In this document: in pieces, positions 1-6,027 of the stretch
Layout: every line of letters starts with the position of its first letter
Position numbering within the stretch: the first letter of the stretch is position 1
Assembly (NCBI GenBank): GCA_003505795.1
Contig: DNXT01000463.1
Span: forward strand, 1-7,913
Reading direction: 5' to 3'
Length of the DNA: 7,913 bases
Origin: Lysobacteraceae bacterium
Lineage (GTDB): Bacteria > Pseudomonadota > Gammaproteobacteria > Xanthomonadales > Xanthomonadaceae
Position numbers and translations under genes: made by a program
The notes under the pieces: generated by a model
What the model saw: the letters and a program-made list of their open reading frames with translations, nothing else
What the model was told of the DNA's origin: nothing
Database searches by the model: none

Positions 1-807
1 CCACGCGATCCGCCGGGCCAGCGCGGCGTCGTAGCGGCGCGCATCGCGCGAGGCCAGCACCAGTTCGATCAGGTAGCGCTCCAGCTGCGGCGCCACGTGC
101 AGCGACAGCACCGCGCTGCGGGCGGCATAGACGTCCTGGAGCGGAATCCGGTCCTGCACGTGTTCGGCCTTGTCCAGCACGTTGCGGGCGCTCTCGCGGG
201 CCAGGCGCAGGATCTCGGCCTCCGCTTCGGCCTCCGGATAGCCGACCCGTACGTGCATCAGGAAGCGGTCGAGCTGGGCCTCGGGCAACGGGAACGTGCC
301 CTCCTGCTCGATCGGATTCTGCGTGGCCATCACCAGGAACAGGTCCGGCAGCGCATAGGTGTGCCGCCCCACGGTGACCTGGCGCTCGCCCATCGCCTCC
401 AGCAGCGCCGACTGCACCTTGGCCGGCGCCCGGTTGATCTCGTCGGCGAGCAGGATCGGATGGAAGATCGGCCCGGGAACGAACTCGAAGCGGCCTTCCT
501 GCGGGCGCCAGATCTCGGTGCCGGTGAGATCGGCCGGCAGCAGGTCCGGGGTGAACTGGACACGGGCGAAGTCGGCCTCCAGCCGCGCCGCCAGAGCGCG
601 GATCGCGGTGGTCTTGGCCAGTCCCGGGGCGCCCTCGACCAGCAGATGGCCGTCGGCCAGCAGCGCGATCAGGAGCCTCTCGACCAGGGCCGCCTGGCCC
701 ACGATGCGGCGGGACAGCGAGTCGCGCAGCGCGACGAAGACGGCGTGCAGCCTGGCCATGTCAGGCGCCGCCGCGGTTTCGGACGGGATCAGGGGGGGAG
801 CATTCAT
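1..807 (-). CDS. MoxR-family AAA+ ATPase, 3' end outside window
   Basis: The first 269 residues are visible, and the frame is open to the window edge. Seen: Walker A GAPGLAKT at about residues 59-66, Walker B ILLADEIN at 118-125, the QSALLEAMGERQVT helix/loop at 132-145, sensor 1 MATQNP at 160-165 and the LDRF arginine-finger segment at 179-182. This order and spacing are diagnostic of the MoxR branch of AAA+ ATPases. Members of the family act as chaperone-like ATPases, often with von Willebrand A or DUF58 partner proteins encoded next door; any partner here would lie beyond position 1. The chosen ATG at 807 is the only standard start after the in-frame stop at 841-843. A second in-frame ATG at 759 (residue 17) is possible, and neither has a convincing Shine-Dalgarno sequence. 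A run of seven C lies at codons 4-6. The gene is separated from pilQ by a terminator, so it is probably transcribed on its own. The client protein is unknown. Confidence 0.93.
   Translation of the reverse strand, partial: MNAPPLIPSETAAAPDMARLHAVFVALRDSLSRRIVGQAALVERLLIALLADGHLLVEGAPGLAKTTAIRALAARLEADFARVQFTPDLLPADLTGTEIWRPQEGRFEFVPGPIFHPILLADEINRAPAKVQSALLEAMGERQVTVGRHTYALPDLFLVMATQNPIEQEGTFPLPEAQLDRFLMHVRVGYPEAEAEAEILRLARESARNVLDKAEHVQDRIPLQDVYAARSAVLSLHVAPQLERYLIELVLASRDARRYDAALARRIAW
792..798 (-). repeat. C7 homopolymer at the MoxR start
   Basis: Seven consecutive C (coding strand) begin nine bases after the first base of the MoxR ATG. A second ATG starts four bases into the first (ATGAATG, 807-801) in another frame; it reads Met-Leu-Pro-Pro and stops at TGA 791-789. 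With eight C instead of seven, that second ATG would read into the MoxR frame and the first would lose it. This is visible in the sequence; any role as a slippage site is inference. Confidence 0.6.
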
Positions 808-896
808 AGGGCCAGTTTGACCGATCCTCGCGCCATTGGTTCAGTCATGCTGCCATCGCGCGGGCTTCCAGTCAGGCAACCGCCATCGCAGAACCC

Positions 897-925
897 AAAA
901 GAAAAGGGCCGCGCGAGGCGGCCCC
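897..925 (-). terminator. Rho-independent terminator of the pilMNOPQ operon
   Basis: On the minus strand a perfect 7-bp GC stem (GGGCCGC at 924-918 pairing with GCGGCCC at 912-906) closes a 5-base loop and is followed by TTTTCTTTT (905-897). It sits about 27 bases after the pilQ stop codon. The plus-strand reading has no U tract after the stem, so it looks one-directional. It should end the pil transcript before the MoxR gene. Confidence 0.88.
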
Positions 926-951
926 TTCCATGCGTCGAGTGCTCGATCCGC

Positions 952-2820
952 TCAGCTGGCCTTGGCGACGCGCAGCACCTTCGGCGTCACGAAGATCAGC
1001 AGCTCAGCCTTGTCCTTGCTGCGACCGCGCTTCTTGAACAGGTTGCCCAGGAACGGGACGTCGCCCAGGAACGGGACCTTGGATACGCTGCTTCGATCGG
1101 TAAACTCGTAGACGCCACCGACCACCACGGTCTGCCCATCCTCGACCAGCACCGCGGTGTTGATTTCACGGCGATTTATGGTGGGAACGGTGCCATAGCC
1201 ATCCAATTCCAGATACTCGTCGACCTCGTCCTTCTTCACGTTCATGTTCAGGAAGACGCGATTGTCGTTGGTGATGGTCGGAGTGACTTTAAGTTCCAGC
1301 AGCACTTCCTTGAACTGTACGTTCGGCGTCGCCTGGGTACCGGCGGAGCCGCCAGTGATGGTGACGTAGCCGATTTCCTTGCCTTGCTTGATCACGCCCT
1401 CGCGCTGGTTGGCAGTGACGATGCGCGGATTCGAGATCACTTCGCCACGCCCTTCTTCCTGCAGCGCGGACAACTCGAGGTCGAGGTTGAAGTTCGCGCC
1501 AAGCAGGGTATAGGCGATGCTCGGCTTGGACGTGCCCGTGGTGTAGCTGCCCGCCGGCAAACTGACGTTCAAGCCGCGGCTCGCTGCGGTACCGCCACCG
1601 GTGGCGCCACTGCCGATGGTGGCCACGTTGTCGCCATAGGTGTGGGTACCGCCGATGCCGAACTTGGCACCGAGATCGCGCGCGAAGGTATCGGTCGCGA
1701 TGACGATGCGGCCCTCGATCAGCACCTGGTCGACCGGACGGTCGATATGGTCGATCAGCTCGCGCATCTGCGCGACCTTCTTCGGGATGTCGCTGATCAT
1801 CAGCGTATTGGTACGCTCGTCGGCGACCACGCGGCCGCGCGGCGACAGGAACCCGTTCTCGTTGTTGCCGTTGCCACCGCCGCCACCGCCGCCACCGATG
1901 CCCTTGGCCTCGGTCAGCGCCTTGAAGATCGCCGATGCGGAGTGGTAGTTGATCTGGATGTAGTCGGTGGTCAGGTCCTCGCGGTTCTCGATGGCGATGC
2001 GCGCGTCTTCCTTGTCCTGCTCGAACCTGGCCAGTTCCGACTGCGGCGCGACCCACACCACGCCGCCGTCGCGGCGCTTGTCCAGGCCCTTGGCGCGCAG
2101 CACGATGTCCAGCGCCTGGTCCCACGGCACGTTGACCAGGCGCAGGGTCACGTTGCCCTGCACCGTGTCGGAAGCCACGACGTTGAGGTTCGATTCCTCG
2201 GCGATCAGCTGCAGCACGGTGCGCACCGGCACGTCCTGGAAGTTGAACGTCACCGGACGGCCGCTGTAGCCGCGCGTCTGCAGCTTGGCGGCCGTTCTGT
2301 TGACCGACTCCGGCGTCACCGCTCCCATCGCGGCCTCGCCCTTGCGCGGGGCGATCTCGACGACGTACTCGTTGCCGGTCTGGTAGGCCAGCGACTCGAA
2401 CGGGCCATTGGTGCTCAGCACCAGCTGCGATCCGCCGCCGGACGGCTTGGCGTCGATGCGCTGCACCGGGGTGGCGAAATCGGTGACGTTCAGCGGTCGC
2501 TGCAGCTCTGCAGGCAGCCTGGCGTTGCCGACGTCCACCACCACGTTGCTGCCCTGCGTACGCAGGTCCGGGCTGGCGCCCTGGCCGTCGAACTGCAGGA
2601 TCAGGCGGCCGGCGCCGTCATCGCCGCGCTTGAAGTCGATCTTCGACACCGCGATGGTCGCCGGAACCGACTTCGCCGGATCGTGCCCGTTGAGATCGGC
2701 CGCGCCAGGCGCTGCCGCGAAGGAAGAGCCGCTAGCCAGCGCAAGCGCGAACCCCAACGCGCATGCACGGATCGCTCGGCGCCGGATGGGACGCAGGCTC
2801 AGGGCTTTGGAAAAAGTCAT
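952..2820 (-). CDS. pilQ: PilQ, type IV pilus outer-membrane secretin
   Basis: PilQ multimerises into the outer-membrane channel through which the type IV pilus passes. The 622-residue product has an Arg-rich Sec signal peptide with likely cleavage after SFA at 33-35. It then shows one AMIN-like beta domain (about 55-157, peptidoglycan binding in this family), a secretin/TonB N-terminal domain (about 188-258), and an N1 domain (about 283-360) interrupted by eight glycines at 309-316. The secretin barrel domain follows, with VISNPRIVTANQREGVIKQG at 461-480, the GQTVVVGGV segment at 562-570 and VPFLGDVPFLGNLF at 582-595, and the protein ends soon after LLIFVTPKVL. The ATG at 2820 is chosen because AGGGGA (2833-2828) lies 7 bases upstream and a signal peptide follows directly. 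The TTG at 2838, abutting the pilP stop, would add six unhelpful residues. The protein is shorter than Pseudomonas aeruginosa PilQ (about 714 residues), matching the lack of a visible second AMIN domain. Last gene of the operon. Confidence 0.97.
   Translation of the reverse strand: MTFSKALSLRPIRRRAIRACALGFALALASGSSFAAAPGAADLNGHDPAKSVPATIAVSKIDFKRGDDGAGRLILQFDGQGASPDLRTQGSNVVVDVGNARLPAELQRPLNVTDFATPVQRIDAKPSGGGSQLVLSTNGPFESLAYQTGNEYVVEIAPRKGEAAMGAVTPESVNRTAAKLQTRGYSGRPVTFNFQDVPVRTVLQLIAEESNLNVVASDTVQGNVTLRLVNVPWDQALDIVLRAKGLDKRRDGGVVWVAPQSELARFEQDKEDARIAIENREDLTTDYIQINYHSASAIFKALTEAKGIGGGGGGGGNGNNENGFLSPRGRVVADERTNTLMISDIPKKVAQMRELIDHIDRPVDQVLIEGRIVIATDTFARDLGAKFGIGGTHTYGDNVATIGSGATGGGTAASRGLNVSLPAGSYTTGTSKPSIAYTLLGANFNLDLELSALQEEGRGEVISNPRIVTANQREGVIKQGKEIGYVTITGGSAGTQATPNVQFKEVLLELKVTPTITNDNRVFLNMNVKKDEVDEYLELDGYGTVPTINRREINTAVLVEDGQTVVVGGVYEFTDRSSVSKVPFLGDVPFLGNLFKKRGRSKDKAELLIFVTPKVLRVAKAS
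1045..1077 (-). repeat. Tandem 15-bp repeat encoding the VPFLG duplication in PilQ
   Basis: The 15-base word GCCCAGGAACGGGAC (plus strand) occurs at 1045-1059 and again, identical, at 1063-1077, an 18-base offset. It encodes the two VPFLG units of the secretin signature VPFLGDVPFLGNLF. The protein repeat is a normal secretin hallmark; the identical codon choice in both copies is the less usual part. Confidence 0.85.
1874..1897 (-). repeat. 9-bp tandem repeat encoding the PilQ poly-glycine loop
   Basis: The plus strand carries CCACCGCCG twice in full and a third time as CCACCG, 2.7 units in all. It covers the eight-glycine run (PilQ residues 309-316), which is followed by an Asn-rich stretch (NGNNENG). 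Because the unit is a multiple of three, gain or loss of copies would change loop length without shifting the frame. Confidence 0.8.
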
Positions 2821-2827
2821 CGTGCTA

Positions 2828-2833
2828 TCCCCT
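2828..2833 (-). promoter_or_regulatory. Ribosome-binding site of pilQ
   Basis: AGGGGA on the minus strand, 7 bases before the ATG at 2820, inside the 18-base gap after the pilP stop. It decides the start in favour of 2820 over the TTG at 2838. Confidence 0.75.
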
Positions 2834-2838
2834 ATCAA

Positions 2839-3372
2839 TCATTGATCATCAAGTGCGAGCGCGGCAGGCCGTTCCAGCCAACCACCCGCACCATCCGGCA
2901 CAAGTTCAATCAACTCGATGCGGTCCTCGAATACGCCCGTGACCCGTCCATCGCTCTGCCCCATGTAGATCCCCGGCCGGATCCGGTAGGTCACCTTGTC
3001 CGGTGCCATCACCAGTCCCACGAGACTTGCGCCGCCGCCGATCGTTCCGATCATGTCCAGGCTGTCCAGCGGGAACGCCTCGAGCGGCTCCTTGCGGCGA
3101 TTCGGATCCGGACGCAGGCCGCTTCCCCCGTCGGGATTGGCCCACGCATCGGTAAAGGGATCGCGCATGCCCTGTGCGGAGTACTCGAACGTTTCGAACT
3201 GCTGCATCACCGGCAGCGGATCGAGCGGCGGTGCCGGTCGCGCACGCACCTCCGCCACCCATGCCTTCAGGTTGGGGGCGTCCCCTGGCGTACTGGTGAC
3301 GCCACGCCCGCATCCGGCCAGCAGGAGCACAACGGACAGGCAGAACAGTCTTCCCAAGGATGTCATGTTCAT
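2839..3372 (-). CDS. pilP: PilP, type IV pilus inner-membrane lipoprotein
   Basis: PilP is a periplasmic lipoprotein that binds the PilN-PilO heterodimer and docks on the N-terminal domains of PilQ, bridging the inner- and outer-membrane parts of the pilus machine. The 177-residue product starts with a short basic n-region and a hydrophobic stretch ending in the lipobox LLAGC, with the lipidated cysteine at residue 21. A probably disordered Pro-rich linker follows (about 22-60), including the family motif YSAQGMRDPF at 64-73, which fits the PilNO-binding segment. The C-terminal beta domain (about 100-172) has the typical pattern GxYxGxxxGrV...ExrIeLiElvxDgxGgWxeR. Its ATG overlaps the pilO stop as ATGA (3372-3369), suggesting translational coupling; the Shine-Dalgarno sequence is only modest. 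No residue 2 Asp is present after the lipid cysteine (Gly instead), so the Lol avoidance rule does not by itself predict the membrane. Confidence 0.96.
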   Translation of the reverse strand: MNMTSLGRLFCLSVVLLLAGCGRGVTSTPGDAPNLKAWVAEVRARPAPPLDPLPVMQQFETFEYSAQGMRDPFTDAWANPDGGSGLRPDPNRRKEPLEAFPLDSLDMIGTIGGGASLVGLVMAPDKVTYRIRPGIYMGQSDGRVTGVFEDRIELIELVPDGAGGWLERPAALALDDQ

Positions 3373-4043
3373 GCCTTGCCCTTCTTGTTCTTCTTGTCGG
3401 CGTCGGCGGCCGCCTTTTCCTGCGCGGCCATTTCCTCGTCGTCGAGATAACGGTAGGTCTTGACCGTTCCCGAAAGCTCCAGGGCACCGCGCGGCGTGAT
3501 GCCCGCCTTGGAATCCTTGGGCTTGAGATTGATGTCGTGCATGGTGAGGATGACCACCCGCGGCAAGGACGCCACGCCGCTCACGAACGCACCGAACTGG
3601 TGGTAGCTGCCCACCATGCGCAGCGCGATCGGCTTCTCGGCGTAGAACTCCTTCGGCGATTCCGGCCCGGGCTGGAACAATTCGTTGTTCAGTCCGCTGG
3701 ACAACGCCGTCTGCGAGATGTCGATGATCAGGTCCGGCATCTCGGTCTTGCTGGGCAACTGGCGCAGCATCTGCTGCAGCACCTGCTCCATCTGCGCCAG
3801 CTGCTGCTTCAACGGCTCGAGGTTGACCGCCCGTCCCTGCTCCTTCTCGAAGTCGGCACGCAGCTGGACCTCCTTGCGCTCGAGCCCGTCCAGCTCCTCG
3901 GTCTTGCCCTTGATGAGGACGAACCAGGCCAGGACCAGGATGAAGACGGAAATGAGCACGCAGAACACGATCTTGGCTTTCTGCGGCCAGCTCCCGATGT
4001 TGTTGAAATCGAGATCACTGATGCTGAATTTCTTCTGGCTCAC
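3369..4043 (-). CDS. pilO: PilO, type IV pilus inner-membrane alignment protein
   Basis: PilO pairs with PilN in the inner membrane to form the periplasmic scaffold of the pilus alignment complex. The 224-residue product has a cytoplasmic N-terminus of about 23 residues, one transmembrane helix (about 24-44) and a periplasmic coiled coil (about 46-95, rich in Glu, Gln, Lys and Leu). A ferredoxin-like domain follows (about 100-198), with the family segment EFYAEKPIALRMVGSYHQFG at 132-151. The tail from about 203 is Ala/Lys-rich and charged, ending NKKGKA. The start is GTG at 4043, overlapping the pilN stop as GTGA (4043-4040). A strong GGGAGGGG sits 7 bases upstream, so the unusual start codon is well supported. 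It is slightly longer than Pseudomonas PilO (about 207), mainly through the lysine-rich tail. Confidence 0.96.
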   Translation of the reverse strand: MSQKKFSISDLDFNNIGSWPQKAKIVFCVLISVFILVLAWFVLIKGKTEELDGLERKEVQLRADFEKEQGRAVNLEPLKQQLAQMEQVLQQMLRQLPSKTEMPDLIIDISQTALSSGLNNELFQPGPESPKEFYAEKPIALRMVGSYHQFGAFVSGVASLPRVVILTMHDINLKPKDSKAGITPRGALELSGTVKTYRYLDDEEMAAQEKAAADADKKNKKGKA

Positions 4044-4756
4044 GATTTCGCCCCTCCCTGCGTGCCGGCGGCCGGCGGCGCTGTCTCTGCTGGCTTGGCC
4101 TGATCATCCTGGGAGCCTTGCGGCAGCGCAGCTGGAGCCTGGGTCTGCGCATCGGCAGCATCCACTGCAGCCGCCTTCTCGTCCGGCTTGGCCAGCTTCA
4201 CCTTGAGCGTGAACACGTACGGAAGCGCCTTGCTGTCGATAGCAGCCGTGTCCTTGCCGCTCTTGTCCTGGCTCTTGGCCTCGATGATCGACAGGTCCGG
4301 GTTGGTCATCCAGCCGGACCCTTCGAGATTGCGCATGTAGGCGCTGACCCGCGCGTTGGACTGCGAGCGCCCCTCCAGGGTCAGCACTTCGCCCTCCTGC
4401 TTGATCGCGGCCAGCACCACGCCGTCGGGAATCGTGCGTACCAGCGAATCGAACAGGTGCACCATCTGCGAACGGTTGGCCTGCAGTTCCTCGATCACCT
4501 TCTTGCGCGCAAGCAGGCGGTCCCGCTTCTTGTCGAGCTCGTCGATTTCCTTGTTCTGTGCCTTGACCTTCTCGATCTCGGCCGTCAGGAAGCTGTTGCG
4601 GTCGTTCTGTCCGCTGATCTGGCGGTCGTAGTAGAACCACAGCAGCGCCGACAGCAGCACGCCCGCCAGCGCGGCGAAGCCGAGCATGGAGTAGAACTCG
4701 CGTTCGCGCTGTTTGCGGCGCTCGGCGCGCCAGGGCAATAGATTGATTCTGGCCAT
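4040..4756 (-). CDS. pilN: PilN, type IV pilus inner-membrane assembly protein
   Basis: PilN joins the cytoplasmic PilM ring to the periplasmic PilO/PilP scaffold. The 238-residue product begins MARINLLPWR; INLLPWR at residues 4-10 is the conserved peptide that binds a groove in PilM. After a basic stretch comes one transmembrane helix (about 23-43), a charged periplasmic coiled coil (about 45-100) and a ferredoxin-like domain (about 101-192, including DGVVLAAIKQEGEVLTLEGR at 111-130). Residues from about 193 to the end form an Ala/Pro/Gln-rich low-complexity tail. The ATG at 4756 shares one base with the pilM stop (TGATG), and GAGGAG (4771-4766) lies 9 bases upstream. Pseudomonas PilN is about 198 residues, so the extra length is essentially this tail, whose function is unknown. 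Confidence 0.97.
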   Translation of the reverse strand: MARINLLPWRAERRKQREREFYSMLGFAALAGVLLSALLWFYYDRQISGQNDRNSFLTAEIEKVKAQNKEIDELDKKRDRLLARKKVIEELQANRSQMVHLFDSLVRTIPDGVVLAAIKQEGEVLTLEGRSQSNARVSAYMRNLEGSGWMTNPDLSIIEAKSQDKSGKDTAAIDSKALPYVFTLKVKLAKPDEKAAAVDAADAQTQAPAALPQGSQDDQAKPAETAPPAAGTQGGAKS

Positions 4757-5814
4757 CAGTCGAAGCTCCTCATGGCCAGGCCCGTCGCGATCATCAGGGC
4801 CGGTGCGTCCAGCGCCAGCGCCTGGGCCTGGACCTTCGGCCCGAGCGTCATCTGCGCCAGCGGGTTGGCGACGATGGTCGAGACGCCAAGCTGCTCTTCG
4901 ACCATCTCCGGCAGCCCGGCCAGCGCCGCGCAGCCGCCGGCCAGCACGATGTAGTCGACGCGGTTGAACTCGCTGCCGGCATAGAAGAACTGCAGCAGGC
5001 GGCTGATCTGCTGGACGGTCGCTTCCTTGAACGGCTCGAGCACCTCGATCTCGTAGCTTTCCGGCAGGCCGCCCTGGCGCTTGGCCAGCCCGGCTTCCTC
5101 GTAGGTCAGCCCGTAGCGGCGCATCACCTCGTCGGTGAGCTGCTTGCCGCCGAACACCTGTTCGCGGCTGTACAGGCTGCGGCCGCCGCGCAGCACGTTG
5201 AGCGTGGTCATCGTCGCGCCGATGTCGACCAGCGCGACCACGCCGTCCTGCGCGACCGGCAGTTCGTTGGCGACCAGGGCGAAGGCGTTCTCGACCGCGA
5301 AGGCCTCCACGTCCATGACCCTGGCGGTCAACCCGCCGAGCTCGAGCGCGGACTGGCGCAGCTCCACGTTCTCCGAGCGCGAGGCCGCGAGCAGCACCTG
5401 CACCATCTCCGGGTTGTTCGGCATCGCGCCGAGCACCTCGAAGTCGAGGTTCACTTCCTCGATCGGGTACGGGATGTAGTTGGTGGCCTCGAGCTCGACC
5501 TGGGCTTCCATGTCGTTCTCGTCCAGATCGGCCGGCATCGGGATCAGCTTGGTGATCACCGCCGATCCCGCCACCGCCGCCGCCGCGAACTTGGCCTTGG
5601 AACCGGAACGGTTCACCGCCCGGCGAATCGCTTCACCGACGGCCTCGACCTCGACGATGTTCTTTTCCACCACCGCGTTCGGCGGAAGTGGCTCCACCGC
5701 GTAGTGCTCCACGCGGAAACGGTTACCGCTGCGGGAAAGCTGCAACAGCTTTACCGCAGTCGAACTGATGTCGACGCCAATGAGCGGCGACTGACTCTTG
5801 GGAATAAGCCCCAC
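4756..5814 (-). CDS. pilM: PilM, actin-like type IV pilus assembly ATPase-fold protein
   Basis: PilM is a cytoplasmic FtsA/actin-fold protein that binds nucleotide and the PilN N-terminus at the base of the pilus machine. Counting from GTG at 5814 gives 352 residues, matching the family (about 354 in Pseudomonas). Seen: phosphate-1 motif GVDISSTAVKLLQL at 13-26, the EAQVELEATNYIPYPIEEV segment at about 103-121, phosphate-2 motif VDIGATMTTL at 196-205, GGKQLTDEVMRRYGL at 222-236 and the adenosine motif VLAGGCAALAGLPEMVEEQL at 290-309. The GTG start is preferred: AGGGGAG (5826-5820) lies 5 bases upstream, and the family's usual N-terminus GLIPKSQSPLIGVDIS follows at once. The ATG at 5865 would add 17 residues, Arg-rich at the start, and would fall almost on the likely promoter. 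First gene of the pilMNOPQ operon. Confidence 0.96.
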   Translation of the reverse strand: MGLIPKSQSPLIGVDISSTAVKLLQLSRSGNRFRVEHYAVEPLPPNAVVEKNIVEVEAVGEAIRRAVNRSGSKAKFAAAAVAGSAVITKLIPMPADLDENDMEAQVELEATNYIPYPIEEVNLDFEVLGAMPNNPEMVQVLLAASRSENVELRQSALELGGLTARVMDVEAFAVENAFALVANELPVAQDGVVALVDIGATMTTLNVLRGGRSLYSREQVFGGKQLTDEVMRRYGLTYEEAGLAKRQGGLPESYEIEVLEPFKEATVQQISRLLQFFYAGSEFNRVDYIVLAGGCAALAGLPEMVEEQLGVSTIVANPLAQMTLGPKVQAQALALDAPALMIATGLAMRSFD

Positions 5815-5819
5815 GGAAA

Positions 5820-5826
5820 CTCCCCT
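5820..5826 (-). promoter_or_regulatory. Ribosome-binding site of pilM
   Basis: AGGGGAG on the minus strand, 5 bases before the GTG at 5814. It fixes the pilM start and argues against the in-frame ATG at 5865. Confidence 0.75.
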
Positions 5827-5863
5827 GCCGACGGGCACTTGGACGCGTCTTCTGCGCCCGCGC

Positions 5864-5892
5864 ATTAATAATCAAATTTTTACAATTGGCAA
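5864..5892 (-). promoter_or_regulatory. Probable sigma-70 promoter of pilMNOPQ
   Basis: On the minus strand TTGCCA (5892-5887, 5 of 6 to TTGACA) is followed after 17 bases by ATTAAT, or after 16 bases by TATTAA (each 4 of 6 to TATAAT). The box lies in the only AT-rich patch of the intergenic region (about 5864-5887). The predicted transcript would start near 5857 and give a leader of about 40 bases. No sigma-54 (GG-N10-GC) pattern was seen at this spot. The call is by eye and the exact -10 is uncertain. Confidence 0.5.
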
Positions 5893-5985
5893 CCACTTCG
5901 CGCAAAAGCCGGCGGCTGATCACGCGACCCCAGTGGCTGTCAACTGCGTTCCCCAGGCCCGACCCCAGCCAGACCCGGCGTAATC

Positions 5986-5991
5986 TATACT
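5986..5991 (+). promoter_or_regulatory. Possible -10 element of mrcA
   Basis: TATACT (5 of 6 to TATAAT) lies 36 bases before the mrcA ATG, which would give a leader of about 30 bases. No good -35 is visible at the right distance; the nearest candidate, GACCCC at 5961-5966 with a 19-base spacer, is poor. An alternative plus-strand -10, TACAAT at 5881-5886, would give a leader of about 135 bases. Tentative. Confidence 0.35.
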
Positions 5992-6027
5992 CTGCGGCCA
6001 CGAAATCTGCAATCGGAATCTGTCTTG

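Noticed and set aside
2821..2838. TTG start for pilQ directly abutting the pilP stop
   Set aside because: It adds six residues before a good signal peptide, and the AGGGGA ribosome-binding site lies inside this segment, serving the ATG at 2820.
97..3450. Plus-strand open frame of 1117 codons running opposite the MoxR, pilQ and pilP genes
   Set aside because: Its product is an Arg/His/Ala/Gln-rich shadow with no recognisable domain. It lies wholly antisense to three well-recognised genes and crosses their boundaries and the terminator. Long antisense frames are expected in GC-rich DNA.
5893..5935. Inverted repeat CCACT / AGTGG in the divergent region as a possible operator
   Set aside because: Only five base pairs with a spacer over 30 bases; expected by chance. 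No match to a CRP/Clp-type TGTGA-N6-TCACA site was found either.
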